Positions 34,415 to 45,181 of a stretch of DNA of 64,000 nt are shown here, in pieces (positions within the stretch are counted from its first letter, which is position 1; each line of letters opens with the position of its first letter). The position numbers and the translations under genes were made by a program. The notes below the pieces were generated by a model. It saw only the letters and a program-made list of their open reading frames with translations, had not been told where the DNA came from and did not search any database. Source of the stretch: an uncultured Bacteroidales bacterium (GTDB taxonomy: Bacteria > Bacteroidota > Bacteroidia > Bacteroidales > Bacteroidaceae); the NCBI GenBank assembly GCA_902799685.1, contig CADCBO010000004.1, positions 62,001 through 126,000 of the forward strand. The letters are read 5' to 3'.

Positions 34415-36741
34415 ATAGGCCACACCGCCGTCTTGCTGCACCTTACCTTCTCCGACAGTCCGCCGGTACGTATCATGAAATCGCCCTCCTCCAGCATCCA
34501 CTGCCTGCCGTCTGCGCTCACGAATGCCATATCGCTGGCCTTAAGAGAGAACACTACAGTACGGCTCTCACCCGGCTTGAGCTCTATCTTGGTAAACTCA
34601 CGCAACCGTTTGTTATCGGGCACTACCGATGCCACCAAATCGCTTGTATAAAGCAGCACGGCCTCCTTGCCCGTTACAGAACCCGTGTTTTTGACATCCA
34701 CAGATACAGTAAGCACATCATCGGCAGTGAATTCGCTGCGGTCAACCTTAAGATTGGAGTACTCAAACCTGGTATAGCTCAGTCCGTAACCGAACGGCCA
34801 GAGCAATGAGACCTTGGCGTCATAATTGTAGGCACCGGACATAGTTCCCACCTCCTCGCTCACCTTGTAATCGTATGTAGCAAGTGAGTTGATCTCACGG
34901 GGATAGGTATAAGGCATTTTGGCCGAGAAGTTTGCATCGCCGGTAATCAGGTTTGCCAGAGCATCGGCACCGTAATTACCCGGAAGCATAATGTGAATGA
35001 CAGCCTTGACCAACGGTTCTATATCGGTTATCAGGCGCGGACGGCCCTCGTTCAGAACCAGAATCACCGGCTTGCCGGTAGCGGCCAGAGCCTTAACCAG
35101 ATTACGCTGATTCTCAGACAGCCACAGGTCTGTAAGATTACCCGGAGTCTCGCAATAGCTGTTTTCACCTATGCAGGCCACAATCACGTCGGCCTTGGCA
35201 GCTGCTGCCACAGCTTTTTCTATTTCAGGACGGTTTTCGCTGTCATAATTACCACGCTCATTGTAAGTCACACCCTGTTCCAGAATGATATTGTCTTTAC
35301 CGAACTTGTTACAGAAAGCCTCATATATGGTGTTGTATTGAGTGGTCAGGTCCTCGGCTCCACCCTGCCAGGTGTAGCTCCATCCGCCCAAAAGACATCG
35401 CATCTGATTGGCATTGGGGCCGGTAAGCAGTATTTTGGTATCCTTTGACAGAGGCAGTATGCCGTCTGCGTTCTTAAGCAGTACCTCACTCTCCTGGGCT
35501 GCAATCAGAGCCTTTGATGCATACTCCTGACTACCGAACTTTTCAAATCCCTGACCGCCGGTATCGGGAGTGTCAAACAGGCCCAGACGATATTTGAGGC
35601 GCAGGATACGGCTTACGGCATCATCAATGCGTTCCATACTTACCTTGCCCTCCTCAACCAGTTCCTTTAACAGGATGCAGAAATCCACGCTGTAGGGATC
35701 CATGCTCATGTCTATACCGGCATTGATTGCTATGCGTATGGCGTCCTTCTTATCGACGGCCACCTTCTCGCGGGTATAGAGATTGGTAATGTCGGCCCAG
35801 TCTGTCACTATCATTCCGTCCCAGTTCAAACCCTCCTTAAGCCATTCGGTCAGGTACTCATAGCTGGCATGAACAGGTACGCCGTTGATACTGGCAGAGT
35901 TGACCATTACGCTGAGCGCACCTGCCTCGATGGCAGCCTTGAACGGAGCGAAATACTTTTCCCTGAGCATAGCCGGCGATATGTATGCCGGAGTACGGTC
36001 CTTGCCAGAGAACGGAGCTCCGTAAGCAAAATAATGCTTTACGCAGGCAGCCACATTCTTCACTCCCAGATGGTTGGGGTCGGCACCCTGATAACCCAGG
36101 ATCTCTTTCTCAACCATACGTGAGTTCACAATGGCATCCTCTCCAAAACTCTCGTAGATGCGTGACCAGCGCGGGTCCCTGCCCAGGTCAAGCACAGGAT
36201 TGAATACCCACGGGCAATCGGCCGCACGGCTCTCGTATGCAGTTACCTGCCCCATATCGTAAGCCAGATCGGTATTGAACGATGCTGCCAGATTGACGGG
36301 CTGCGGGAATATGGTAGCACCCTGTACGTATGAAGCGCCGTGGTTCTGGTCAAGTCCGTATATGCACGGAACGCCCAGCGTCTCCATTGACTTTTTCTGG
36401 ATATCTCCTATTATCCTGCGCCAATGCTCAACGGTGGCTGCACGTCCTCCGGGAGTATTGAGCACGGAACCGGTACGGTACTTTCCGATGATTGAGTCCA
36501 GAGCAGCCTCATTCACCTGCCACTCTCCTCCAAAACGACGTGCCGAACCCATCTGATCCAGATTCAGCTGGAGCATCTGCCCTATCTTGTCATCAAGGGT
36601 CATCCTGGAAAGTTGCTGCTTGATTTGCTTCTCGATGGCTGCATCCTTAGGAATTGACGGTTCATGCCTTAAGGCCTGCCTGCCGCATCCTGTCAGAATA
36701 CCCGATACCAATACCAATAATAGGAGTCTGTCTTTTCTCAT
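34411..36741 (-). CDS. Glycoside hydrolase family 3 lipoprotein (beta-glucosidase-like)
   Basis: The lipobox LTGC (Cys19) marks it as an outer-membrane or periplasmic lipoprotein. The GH3 N-terminal barrel carries the nucleophile Asp314 in [10 protein letters not shown], and the C-terminal domains contain [19 protein letters not shown] and the fibronectin-like end with [15 protein letters not shown]. At 776 residues it has the standard BglX-type architecture. It is the first gene of the GH3-PI-PLC-GH2 operon. Substrate is probably a beta-linked oligosaccharide, but this is family inference. Confidence 0.93.
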   Translation of the reverse strand: MRKDRLLLLVLVSGILTGCGRQALRHEPSIPKDAAIEKQIKQQLSRMTLDDKIGQMLQLNLDQMGSARRFGGEWQVNEAALDSIIGKYRTGSVLNTPGGRAATVEHWRRIIGDIQKKSMETLGVPCIYGLDQNHGASYVQGATIFPQPVNLAASFNTDLAYDMGQVTAYESRAADCPWVFNPVLDLGRDPRWSRIYESFGEDAIVNSRMVEKEILGYQGADPNHLGVKNVAACVKHYFAYGAPFSGKDRTPAYISPAMLREKYFAPFKAAIEAGALSVMVNSASINGVPVHASYEYLTEWLKEGLNWDGMIVTDWADITNLYTREKVAVDKKDAIRIAINAGIDMSMDPYSVDFCILLKELVEEGKVSMERIDDAVSRILRLKYRLGLFDTPDTGGQGFEKFGSQEYASKALIAAQESEVLLKNADGILPLSKDTKILLTGPNANQMRCLLGGWSYTWQGGAEDLTTQYNTIYEAFCNKFGKDNIILEQGVTYNERGNYDSENRPEIEKAVAAAAKADVIVACIGENSYCETPGNLTDLWLSENQRNLVKALAATGKPVILVLNEGRPRLITDIEPLVKAVIHIMLPGNYGADALANLITGDANFSAKMPYTYPREINSLATYDYKVSEEVGTMSGAYNYDAKVSLLWPFGYGLSYTRFEYSNLKVDRSEFTADDVLTVSVDVKNTGSVTGKEAVLLYTSDLVASVVPDNKRLREFTKIELKPGESRTVVFSLKASDMAFVSADGRQWMLEEGDFMIRTGGLSEKVRCSKTAVWPI

Positions 36742-36875
36742 TGCCTTGTGGTTTTAATATGTCTTCAAAGGTATGAATAAAATACAATCAAACAAATTCA
36801 CACCATTCAGTTTTACTGTCGCTCATTTAATGGGTACAAAAAATGTCGGGGAGTCACTACTGTATGTTTTTTGAG

Positions 36876-36883
36876 TAATTTTG
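36876..36883 (+). promoter_or_regulatory. -7 box for the nucleoside-recognition protein
   Basis: TAATTTTG matches TAnnTTTG, 24 bases before the ATG at 36908. No clear TTTG -33 element at the right distance is seen. Confidence 0.5.
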
Positions 36884-36907
36884 CAGCCGGTTTCTGATAA
36901 ATCGGTT

Positions 36908-37840
36908 ATGGAACGGTTCAAAAGAGTAGTAAAGCAGGCTATACCCAGAGCACTCAAGACAATATGGTGGATATTCAAGATAACCGCTATCGTGTCATTC
37001 ATTATGTTCCTGCTCAAATATTCAGGAATCCTTTCGTGGATTGCTGCTGCCGTCAGCCCTGTTTTCAGCATATTCGGACTTCCCGGCGACGCATCATTGG
37101 CATACGTAAGCGGCTATTTCATAAATGTCTATTCATGCATAGCGGTAGTATCTACGATTGACCTTACTGCGCGTCAGATTACAATACTGGGCACCATGAC
37201 GCTGGCTGCCCACGCTATGGTGGTGGAGACCGCGGTACAGAAAAAGACTGGCGCACCCGCACTCTATACGGTCCTCATACGTACGCTCGGTTCTCTTTCG
37301 CTGGGTATCATAATGAATCTGGTCCTGCCCGGACGTCCTGTAACCGATACCACCGCAGTCAATCTGTCGGAAATTCCGTTCTTTCAGATACAGGGTGAAT
37401 TCTGGCCCATGTTCATGGTATGGTTCAAGGGTCTGATGAAACTGGCCGTATGGATGACAGTTCTTATCACCTTACTTAATGTCCTGCAGCGTGCATTCTA
37501 CGAGTATGGCATCATGAACTGGATATCACGCCTGTTCAGTCCGTTGCTCACGCTCTTTGGTCTACCCAAGGAGACATCGTTCCTATGGATAGTAGCCAAT
37601 GTGGTTGGTCTGTCGTACGGATCAGCCGCAATCATGGACGAGATGGAGCGCGGTCAGATATCGGACCGGAGCATACGCCTGCTCAATACACATATCGGAA
37701 TATCGCACAGCAACCTGGAGGACCTGATGCTCTTTGCAGCCGTTGGCGGAATGTGGTACTGGATGCTGCTGTTCCGCTGGGCAATGGTCACAATCCTTGC
37801 CTGGTCGCTCCGCCTCTACTTCAGCCTCACCAGCCGATAA
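36908..37840 (+). CDS. Nucleoside-recognition (Gate) domain membrane protein
   Basis: The start is at the ATG at 36908 (MERFKRVVKQAIPRALKT). Two halves each contain the Gate pattern: FSIFGLPGDASLAYVSGYFI and LTLFGLPKETSFLWIVANVV. Eight or so membrane segments are visible in the 310 residues. The family includes SpmA/SpmB and is thought to pass small solutes; no substrate can be named. Its stop codon overlaps the first bases of the palindrome at 37839. Confidence 0.82.
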   Translation: MERFKRVVKQAIPRALKTIWWIFKITAIVSFIMFLLKYSGILSWIAAAVSPVFSIFGLPGDASLAYVSGYFINVYSCIAVVSTIDLTARQITILGTMTLAAHAMVVETAVQKKTGAPALYTVLIRTLGSLSLGIIMNLVLPGRPVTDTTAVNLSEIPFFQIQGEFWPMFMVWFKGLMKLAVWMTVLITLLNVLQRAFYEYGIMNWISRLFSPLLTLFGLPKETSFLWIVANVVGLSYGSAAIMDEMERGQISDRSIRLLNTHIGISHSNLEDLMLFAAVGGMWYWMLLFRWAMVTILAWSLRLYFSLTSR

Positions 37841-37987
37841 AACAGTACAATTGGGGACAGACCCCTTTTGTACTATTTCCAATCAAAGCCAGATAGGAAG
37901 ATAAATATAAATAGCCTCCAGAGTATAATCCAGAGGCTATTTTTACAAAATAGTACAAAAGGGGTCTGTCCCCAATTGTACTGTTTT
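37839..37987. repeat. Palindromic element B between convergent genes
   Basis: Arms 37839-37878 and 37948-37987 are perfect 40-nt reverse complements. Each arm carries AGTACAA and TTGTACT around a GGGGACAGACCCC core. The left arm begins within the TAA of the upstream gene and the right arm ends within the stop codon of asnS, so it fits exactly between two genes. A separate terminator hairpin (37909-37944) lies in its centre. Confidence 0.85.
37909..37944. terminator. Bidirectional terminator inside element B
   Basis: A 10-bp perfect stem (37909-37918 with 37933-37942) holding GAGGCTA has T runs on its right for the rightward transcript and A-rich sequence on its left for the leftward one. It serves the nucleoside-recognition gene and asnS. 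Confidence 0.75.
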
Positions 37988-39432
37988 TAGAACTCTGCGC
38001 TGCGGGGTGTACGGGGGAACGGGATGACATCCCTAATATTTTGCATACCTGTCACGAAGAGGATCAGACGCTCAAATCCAAGTCCGAATCCGGCGTGCGG
38101 GCAGCTGCCCCAGCGACGGGTATCCAGATACCACCACAGGTGTGTCATATCCATCTGACGGCGGTTGATCTCACCCATCAGCCTGTCATAATCAGCCTCA
38201 CGTACTGAACCTCCGATAATCTCACCTATCTGCGGGAAGAGCACATCGGTACCCTGCATAGTTGATGCTGGTGCCTTTACACCATGATAGCCGATTGAAC
38301 CGCCATCGGCCGTAGCCTCATTCTGCTTCATGTAGAATGACTTGATAGCTGTAGGATAATCGGTCATGATCACGGGCTTCTTAAAGTGCTCCTCAACCAG
38401 GAAACGCTCATGCTCACTGGCCAGGTCATCACCCCAGTTGCAGGGGAACTCGAACTTCTTACCGTTCTTGATGGCCTCCTGAAGAATGTTGATACCCTCT
38501 GTGTATGTAAGACGTACAAAACTCTCTTTCAATACACTCTGCAGACGCTCCAGAAGTGTCTTGTCAATCATGTTGTTGAGGAACTCCAGGTCATCCTGGC
38601 AGTGGTCAAGAGCCCAGCGTACGCAGTAATTGATGAAATCCTCCTCAAGGTCCATCAGCTCCTCCTGATCCAGGAAAGCAATCTCGGGCTCAATCATCCA
38701 GAACTCAGCCAGATGGCGCGGAGTGTTGGAGTTCTCTGCACGGAATGTAGGACCAAAGGTATAGATAGCTCCAAGAGCGGTTGCACCAAGCTCACCCTCC
38801 AACTGACCGCTTACGGTAAGTGAAGTCTGCTGGCCAAAGAAATCATCATCATAAATGATTTTACCCTGGTCATCCTTCTTAAGGTCATAGAGATTCTTGG
38901 TAGTTACCTGGAACATGTTACCTGCTCCCTCGCAGTCACTTGCAGTGATGAGCGGAGTGTGGAAATAGTAGAATCCATGCTCATGGAAGTAGGTATGGAT
39001 GGCCATTGCCATATTATGACGTATGCGCATCACTGCACCGAATGTGTTGGTACGCAGACGCATATGGGCATGCTGGCGCATATACTCGAATGACTGGCCT
39101 TTCTTCTGCATGGGATAGTCATCACCGCACAGGCCCAGCACCTCAATATCGGTAGCCTGAACCTCGACAGACTGACCTGAACCGATGCTCTCAACCATGG
39201 TACCCTTTACACTCAGACAGGCGCCGGTGGTGATCTGCTTCAACAGTTCGTCACTGAACTTCTCAAGGTCAGCGACTATCTGGACATTCTTGATTGTCGA
39301 TCCGTCATTGAGAGCTATGAAACTGACGCTCTTACTGCCACGCTTGGTTCTTACCCAGCCCTTGACAAGCACCTCCTGACCGTAATCAGTACGCTTCAAC
39401 AAGTCGGCAATCCTTGTTCTTTTGATATCCAT
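37987..39432 (-). CDS. asnS: Asparaginyl-tRNA synthetase
   Basis: Class IIb synthetase charging tRNA-Asn. The N-terminal OB-fold has [24 protein letters not shown]. Class II motif 2 is [24 protein letters not shown] and motif 3 is [26 protein letters not shown]. The length of 481 is a little long for the family, with an insert near residues 200-240 ([20 protein letters not shown]). It lies after rluB-like and purB on the same strand. Confidence 0.97.
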   Translation of the reverse strand: MDIKRTRIADLLKRTDYGQEVLVKGWVRTKRGSKSVSFIALNDGSTIKNVQIVADLEKFSDELLKQITTGACLSVKGTMVESIGSGQSVEVQATDIEVLGLCGDDYPMQKKGQSFEYMRQHAHMRLRTNTFGAVMRIRHNMAMAIHTYFHEHGFYYFHTPLITASDCEGAGNMFQVTTKNLYDLKKDDQGKIIYDDDFFGQQTSLTVSGQLEGELGATALGAIYTFGPTFRAENSNTPRHLAEFWMIEPEIAFLDQEELMDLEEDFINYCVRWALDHCQDDLEFLNNMIDKTLLERLQSVLKESFVRLTYTEGINILQEAIKNGKKFEFPCNWGDDLASEHERFLVEEHFKKPVIMTDYPTAIKSFYMKQNEATADGGSIGYHGVKAPASTMQGTDVLFPQIGEIIGGSVREADYDRLMGEINRRQMDMTHLWWYLDTRRWGSCPHAGFGLGFERLILFVTGMQNIRDVIPFPRTPRSAEF

Positions 39433-39455
39433 TGTTTCTAAAAATTCGTAGTTAA

Positions 39456-40820
39456 TTATTCGTATGCACCCATACGGAGCATGTTAACCTCCTTCTCGGT
39501 CAGGAAACGCCAGTCACCGCGACGCAGACGCTTCTTGGTCAGACCGGCAAACTGAACACGGTCAAGCTTGGTAACGCGATAGCCCAGAGCATCGAACATA
39601 CGACGAACCACACGGTTACGGCCTGAGTGAATCTCAATGCCTACCTGGGTCTTGTCATCGTTAACGTAGCTAACCTCATCGGCACGTACGATATCGCCCT
39701 CTTCCTCGCCAATGTTAACACCATCCAGAAGCTTCTGCAGGTCCTCTGCGCTTACGGCACGGTCCAGACGTGCATGATATATCTTCTTCTTGAGGAACTT
39801 GGGATGTGTAAGGCGGCTTGCCATCTCACCGTCATTGGTAAGCAGCAGCACACCTGTGGTGTTGCGGTCCAGACGGCCTACGGGATATACGCGCTCCTTG
39901 CAGGCACCTTTTATATAATCCATAACTGTCTTGCGCTCCTGGGGATCATCCACAGTGGTAACGCAATCCTTTGGCTTATTGAGAAGAATATAAATCTTAC
40001 GCTCTATGCTAACCAGCTGGTCATGGAACAGCACGTTATCACCGCGATGCACCTTGGTGCCCAGTTCGGTTACGGTCTGACCGTTAACCTTGACAACACC
40101 GGCCTGGATGAACTCATCGGCCTCGCGACGTGAGCATACACCGGCATTTGCCAGGTACTTGTTCAAACGTATCTCCTCCTCGGGATCGTGAATGACATCC
40201 TGATACTCTATGCGCTTGCGGCTGTCCTGACGTTTCTGCATGGGCTTGCGATAACCGCCCTGCTGGCCGTAACCGCCACGGTTGTAACCGCCCTGACGCT
40301 GGTAGCCACCCTGGCGCTGGCCGTAACCGCCCTGGCGCTGGTAGCCTCCCTGACGCTGGTAACCCTGACGCTGGTAGCCGCCTTCCTGCTGCTCGCCGCC
40401 CTGGCCCTGTACGCGCTCCCTGTAGAAACGGGTCTGGCCCTCTTCACCATTATTGTTATACTGACGCTGCTGGTTATATCTCTGCTGTCCGTACTGCTGA
40501 CGGTTATTGTTGTAACCACGGTTCTGATAACCGCCATACTGACGCTGGCCATACTGCTGACGTTCCTCACCTACACCCTGGCCATACTGGCGCTGACGGT
40601 TCTGGTAGCCCTGATCGCCATCCTGACGTTGCGGGCGCTCCACTCTGGAGTACTGAGGACGGTTGTTGTAGTCAACCCTCACAAAACGCGGACGACCCTC
40701 ACGGCGTGTCGTACTCTGACCACTCTCATCGGAGTTTCCGTTAAAACGGTTAAAGCTGTTCTCCTGTTCCTGATTCCCGCTCTCGTCGTAGAATCTGTTT
40801 CCATTCTCTGTTTCCATCAT
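39456..40820 (-). CDS. RsuA/RluB-type pseudouridine synthase with a long disordered RNA-binding-like head
   Basis: Residues from about 215 are a normal enzyme: an S4 domain ([20 protein letters not shown]) and the catalytic domain with Asp in [19 protein letters not shown]. They modify uridines in rRNA. The first 210 residues are unusual: almost only Gln, Gly, Arg, Tyr and Asn, with tandem YQRQGG and GQQRYNQQ repeats, resembling RGG or prion-like tails. In DNA this is repeated CAGG/CCG-rich sequence. Such heads occur in some Bacteroidota RluB proteins but vary in length. The gene precedes asnS by 23 bases. Confidence 0.9.
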   Translation of the reverse strand: MMETENGNRFYDESGNQEQENSFNRFNGNSDESGQSTTRREGRPRFVRVDYNNRPQYSRVERPQRQDGDQGYQNRQRQYGQGVGEERQQYGQRQYGGYQNRGYNNNRQQYGQQRYNQQRQYNNNGEEGQTRFYRERVQGQGGEQQEGGYQRQGYQRQGGYQRQGGYGQRQGGYQRQGGYNRGGYGQQGGYRKPMQKRQDSRKRIEYQDVIHDPEEEIRLNKYLANAGVCSRREADEFIQAGVVKVNGQTVTELGTKVHRGDNVLFHDQLVSIERKIYILLNKPKDCVTTVDDPQERKTVMDYIKGACKERVYPVGRLDRNTTGVLLLTNDGEMASRLTHPKFLKKKIYHARLDRAVSAEDLQKLLDGVNIGEEEGDIVRADEVSYVNDDKTQVGIEIHSGRNRVVRRMFDALGYRVTKLDRVQFAGLTKKRLRRGDWRFLTEKEVNMLRMGAYE

Positions 40821-40887
40821 AACTGTAATTGTTTAGGGAAGCCCTCGCGGCTTCATCAGTTTTAGATTTTTAAATGACTATTAAATA

Positions 40888-42240
40888 TCACACGCCAAAA
40901 TAGTTGCCAGGCGTTATGGCTTTAAGTTCTTGTTTAATATTATCGTTGACGTTAAGTCCGTCTATGAATTCGCTGATAGATTGCTGCGTTACCTGACTGT
41001 TGGTGCGGGTAAGCGCCTTGAGAGCCTCATAAGGATGGGGATAACCCTCGCGGCGCAGTATGGTCTGTATGGCCTCGGCCACCACGCTCCAGCATCCGTC
41101 CAAATCGGCCGCAATCTTCTGCTCGTTGATAAGCAGCTTGCCCAGACCCTTGAGAGAACTTGCAATGGCAATCATCTGATGTCCGAACGGCACACCTATG
41201 TTACGTATAACCGTAGAGTCTGTCAGGTCACGCTGCAACCTGGATACCGGCAATTTGCGTGCCAGATGCTCCAGAATGGCGTTTGCCATACCCAAATTAC
41301 CCTCGGCATTTTCAAAATCTATGGGATTGACCTTATGAGGCATGGCGCTTGAGCCCACCTCACCAGCCTTGATCTGCTGCTTGAAATACTCCATCGATAT
41401 GTACTGCCAGAAGTCGCGGTTCATATCAATCTGGATGGTGTTCATACGCTTCATGGCATCAAACAGGGCAGCCAGATTGTCATAGTTTGAAATCTGGGTG
41501 GTATATTCCTCACGCACCAGTCCAAGCTTATCGCTAAGGAACCTTGCACCGAATGCCTTCCAGTCAATATCGGGATAAGCTACATGATGGGCATTGAAGT
41601 TACCTGTAGCACCGCCGAACTTGGCCGACAGGGGCACTGCCTTGAGTTGCTTAAGCTGCTCGCGCAGACGATAGGCAAAAACCTCAATCTCCTTGCCAAG
41701 ACGTGTGGGTGAAGCCGGCTGTCCGTGGGTACGTGCCAGCATTGGAACATCCTTCCAGCGCTGTGCATACTCCTCCAGCTTATCTATAAGTGACTGTATG
41801 CCGGGATAATATACATTCTCCAGAGCCTCCTTTATTGACAGGGGCACTGAAGTATTGTTTATATCCTGTGATGTAAGTCCAAAGTGTATGAACTCCTTAT
41901 ACTGTACCAACTCAGGCACAAGGTCAAACTTCTCCTTAAGGAAATATTCAACTGCCTTGACGTCATGGTTGGTAACCTTCTCTATATCCTTGATGTGAGC
42001 GGCATCATCCTCACTGAACTCCTGCCAGATACGACGCAGACCCTCCAATGAAGCGCGTGTTACTCCTTTCAACTGGGGCAGGCCAAACTCGCAGAGCGCA
42101 GTGAAGTACTCTATCTCAACTCTTACCCTGTATCGGATCAGGGCATATTCGGAAAAAAACAATGCAAGTTCCTGTGTCTTGCCACGGTATCGCCCGTCTA
42201 TGGGGGATACTGCCGTCAACTCATCCAATTTCACTTTCAA
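40888..42240 (-). CDS. purB: Adenylosuccinate lyase
   Basis: It acts twice in purine synthesis (SAICAR to AICAR, and adenylosuccinate to AMP). The signature GSSAMPHKVNPIDFENAEGN is intact, and HGQPASPTRLGKEI and TSQDINNTSVPLSI carry catalytic residues. The 450-residue length and the opening VSPIDGRYRGKTQEL are of the E. coli PurB type. The downstream genes are rluB-like and asnS (67- and 23-base gaps), and a -7 box lies at 42354. Confidence 0.97.
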   Translation of the reverse strand: MKVKLDELTAVSPIDGRYRGKTQELALFFSEYALIRYRVRVEIEYFTALCEFGLPQLKGVTRASLEGLRRIWQEFSEDDAAHIKDIEKVTNHDVKAVEYFLKEKFDLVPELVQYKEFIHFGLTSQDINNTSVPLSIKEALENVYYPGIQSLIDKLEEYAQRWKDVPMLARTHGQPASPTRLGKEIEVFAYRLREQLKQLKAVPLSAKFGGATGNFNAHHVAYPDIDWKAFGARFLSDKLGLVREEYTTQISNYDNLAALFDAMKRMNTIQIDMNRDFWQYISMEYFKQQIKAGEVGSSAMPHKVNPIDFENAEGNLGMANAILEHLARKLPVSRLQRDLTDSTVIRNIGVPFGHQMIAIASSLKGLGKLLINEQKIAADLDGCWSVVAEAIQTILRREGYPHPYEALKALTRTNSQVTQQSISEFIDGLNVNDNIKQELKAITPGNYFGV

Positions 42241-42353
42241 TCAATAAACTTCTTACAAACTTTTTACAAACTATCAACTCCAATCCTTGAACTATCAACC
42301 TGTTCTGATAATGATTTTACGTCTTAGTTAGCAACTGCTTCTCAGCTTCGCTG

Positions 42354-42361
42354 CAAATTTA
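42354..42361 (-). promoter_or_regulatory. -7 box for purB
   Basis: The minus strand reads TAAATTTG (TAnnTTTG), giving a leader of about 110 bases. It is 12 bases from the opposite -7 box. Confidence 0.55.
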
Positions 42362-42373
42362 GCAAGAAATTCA

Positions 42374-42381
42374 TAATTTTG
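42374..42381 (+). promoter_or_regulatory. -7 box for the MFS-NSS transporter pair
   Basis: TAATTTTG matches TAnnTTTG, 30 bases before the ATG at 42412. Its -33 region overlaps the purB -7 box. Confidence 0.55.
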
Positions 42382-42411
42382 CGCATTCGCAAATATCAAA
42401 AATACTAAAAT

Positions 42412-43785
42412 ATGTCACAGACCGTAACCAAAAGAATCAGTGAGAGCAAAGCCGCACGTTGGACCGCGCTCATAATAGTGTCATTCACCATGATGTGGGG
42501 CTACTTCCTTACCGATGCCCTTTCACCCCTCATGACCATGCTAGAGGAGCAGATGGGCTGGACCAGCCTTGAGTTCGGACAGTTCAACTGGGCTTACTGC
42601 TGGTTCAACGTATTCCTGTTTATGCTCATATTCGGTGGCATAATCCTGGACAAAATGGGCGTTAGGTTTACCGGAATCGTGACCTGCTTCCTGATGCTGA
42701 CCGGTGCCCTTATCAAGTATTACGCCGTTAACTACATATCACCGGGTGCCGAGGCCGGAACCATATTCGGAATGCGCACACAGGTATTCGTGGCCTGCCT
42801 GGGTTACGCGATATTCGCCGTTGGAACCGAAAACTGCGGAATCACCGTATCAAAGGTCATAACCAAATGGTTTGCCGGTAAGGAACTGGCACTTGCCATG
42901 GGCGTACAGGTGGCAGTAGCCCGTCTGGGAACAGCCGCCGCACTGGTGTTCAGCCCAATGATAGTGAATCACTTCTCGCTGTCTGCCCCGCTGCTCTTCT
43001 CGGCTATCCTGCTCTGCATAGGATTCCTGGCTTATCTGGTATTCTGCCGCATGGACAAGCAATTCGATGCCGAAGTTGCACAGACACAGTCTGAGCCCGA
43101 TGACGTATTCAAGGTAAAAGACCTGAAGCTTATCATCACCAACCGCGGATTCTGGCTTCTGGCACTGCTCTGCCTCATGTTCTATTCGGCAGTATTCCCG
43201 TTCATGAAATATGCCGCATCACTTATGGAGAACAAATACGGAGTGAGCACCACTTTGGCCGGCATAATACCAAGCCTTATCCCGTTTGGCAACCTTATAA
43301 TGACTCCGCTCTTTGGCGGCATATATGACAAGAAGGGCAAGGGTGCCACCATCATGATAATTGGTTCACTGTTGCTTATCCTGGTACACGTGCTGTTTGC
43401 ACTGCCGCTGCTCAACTACTGGTGGTTTGCCGCATTCATCATGATTATACTGGGCGTTGCATTCTCACTTGTACCGTCGGCTATGTGGCCCAGCGTGCCC
43501 AAGATCATTCCGCAGAAACTGGTGGGATCGGCATATGCACTCATTTTCTGGGTACAGAACATAGGTCTGGGATTCGTGCCCCTGCTTATAGGCGGCATTC
43601 TGGATAAATACTGCAAGGCCGGCACACGCATAGTAGAGGGTGCAGAGGTTACACAATACAACTACACACTGCCTATGGTAATCTTTGCCCTGTTTGGTGT
43701 TGTGGCGCTGCTGCTGGCCATGCGCCTAAAGGCAGTGGACAAGAAAGAGGGCTACGGACTGGAGGAACCCAATATCAAGGAATAA
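42412..43785 (+). CDS. Major facilitator superfamily transporter
   Basis: The 457-residue protein has twelve hydrophobic segments with the MFS loop pattern GIILDKMGVRFTG after TM2 and GGIYDKKGKGATI in the second half. It begins with a polar 15-residue head. The substrate is not evident; the family includes sugar, nucleoside and organic-anion carriers. A second transporter (NSS) follows 33 bases later, so the two are probably co-transcribed, and they diverge from purB. Confidence 0.85.
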   Translation: MSQTVTKRISESKAARWTALIIVSFTMMWGYFLTDALSPLMTMLEEQMGWTSLEFGQFNWAYCWFNVFLFMLIFGGIILDKMGVRFTGIVTCFLMLTGALIKYYAVNYISPGAEAGTIFGMRTQVFVACLGYAIFAVGTENCGITVSKVITKWFAGKELALAMGVQVAVARLGTAAALVFSPMIVNHFSLSAPLLFSAILLCIGFLAYLVFCRMDKQFDAEVAQTQSEPDDVFKVKDLKLIITNRGFWLLALLCLMFYSAVFPFMKYAASLMENKYGVSTTLAGIIPSLIPFGNLIMTPLFGGIYDKKGKGATIMIIGSLLLILVHVLFALPLLNYWWFAAFIMIILGVAFSLVPSAMWPSVPKIIPQKLVGSAYALIFWVQNIGLGFVPLLIGGILDKYCKAGTRIVEGAEVTQYNYTLPMVIFALFGVVALLLAMRLKAVDKKEGYGLEEPNIKE

Positions 43786-43818
43786 AACGGATTACCGGAA
43801 TCACGGGATTACGGATTG

Positions 43819-45180
43819 ATGGAGAAGAAGAGGGAACGTTTTGACAGCCACGTTGGAATGATCCTAGCTATGGCCGGATCGGCTGTGGGGCTGGGAAACC
43901 TGTGGAGGTTCCCCTTCCTTGCAGCTCAGAACGGCGGCGGCGCATTCATATTTGTCTATCTCATCCTGCTCCTTACCATCTGCATCCCGGTCCTTATGAC
44001 CGAAATTACGCTGGGGCGCAAATGCCGCACCAACGTAACCCGCGTATATGACAATCTGGGGGCTCCGCGCTGGCGCTGGGCCGGATTCATTACACTGCTC
44101 ACCCCCATAGTAATCATGGCGTTCTACACGGTGGTGGGCGGCTGGTCAGTCAAGTACCTGATACAGGCCTGCGCTTTCAACTTTACCGCCCCCGATGCCG
44201 ACTATGCAAGTGCATTCAGCGGATTCATAAGCTCCACTTGGGAACCATTAGTCTATACGCTCATATTTCTGGTTATAACCGCAGCGGCCAATTTCGGTGG
44301 CGTAAAGAACGGTATAGAGAGGTTCTCCAAGCCTATGATGACCGTACTGTCAGTGACTATCATACTGGTGGCAATCCGTTCACTCACACTTCCCGGTGCA
44401 TCCGAGGGTACAAAGTACCTACTTATACCTGATTTCAGCAAGATAGACGGCAAGGTGCTCATTACCGCACTGGGGCAGGCGTTCATGTCCCTGAGCATAG
44501 GTATCGGCATTCTGCTTACATACGGATCATACGTAAAAACTAAAGAGGATATAGCAATGACCGCCATCACCACCGGCCTGATAGACACTCTGTTTGCCAT
44601 AATAGCCGGTCTGGCCATCATCCCCGCCGTATATGCAATCGCCTATATGAACGGCACCGCTCCGGCCGTGAACGCAGGCCCGGGGCTGGTGTTCATTACC
44701 CTGCCGGGAGTGTTCGCCTCAATGCCTGGCGGCAGCATAATAGCCATACTGTTCTTCCTGTCGCTTCTGCTGGCCGCCGTGACATCGGCCATTTCAATGC
44801 TTGAAGTTATTGTGCGCTATTTCATAGAGGAGTGGAAACTGAGCCGCAACAGCTCCGTAATAGTAAGCATGGTGCTAATAATACTGCTGGGCTGTATATG
44901 CTCCCTGTCACAAGGCACGCTATCAGGCATCACTATTATGGGCAACAATATCTTTGATTTCTTTGACGTAATATCAAGTGATGTACTCATTACCGTGGGC
45001 AGCCTGATAATGGTGCTCTTTGCCGGCTGGCGCATAAAGAAAAAAGATTTCATGGACGAACTTACCGGCCATAACACCTCCGGCACCCCACGCTGGATAT
45101 TCAGTTTCGTTTACTTTATGGTCCGCTGGATTTCGCCAATAGTCATCATCGTAATCATGCTCAGCAACTTCCTGCTCTGA
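43819..45180 (+). CDS. Sodium-dependent transporter of the NSS family, paralogue
   Basis: It begins EKKRERFDSHVGMILAMAGSAVGLGNLWRFPF, the same TM1 signature as the gene at 5510-6874, and has close similarity along its length, including the conserved AYMNG and NAGPGLVFITLPGVF segments. The start is the ATG at 43819, one codon after an in-frame TTG. It is 453 residues long. The two paralogues may import different amino acids. It ends 1 base from the convergent exonuclease gene. Confidence 0.9.
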   Translation: MEKKRERFDSHVGMILAMAGSAVGLGNLWRFPFLAAQNGGGAFIFVYLILLLTICIPVLMTEITLGRKCRTNVTRVYDNLGAPRWRWAGFITLLTPIVIMAFYTVVGGWSVKYLIQACAFNFTAPDADYASAFSGFISSTWEPLVYTLIFLVITAAANFGGVKNGIERFSKPMMTVLSVTIILVAIRSLTLPGASEGTKYLLIPDFSKIDGKVLITALGQAFMSLSIGIGILLTYGSYVKTKEDIAMTAITTGLIDTLFAIIAGLAIIPAVYAIAYMNGTAPAVNAGPGLVFITLPGVFASMPGGSIIAILFFLSLLLAAVTSAISMLEVIVRYFIEEWKLSRNSSVIVSMVLIILLGCICSLSQGTLSGITIMGNNIFDFFDVISSDVLITVGSLIMVLFAGWRIKKKDFMDELTGHNTSGTPRWIFSFVYFMVRWISPIVIIVIMLSNFLL

Positions 45181-45181
45181 A

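Noticed and set aside
40240-40400. Regular repeats resembling a CRISPR array
   Set aside because: The repeats are in frame and encode the GGYQRQ-type head; there are no constant repeats with unique spacers and no cas genes.
40188-40865. 225-residue hydrophobic frame opposite the pseudouridine synthase head
   Set aside because: It is the complement of a tandem repeat coding for Q/G/R/Y, which gives an artificial Leu/Ala/Thr/Val-rich frame.
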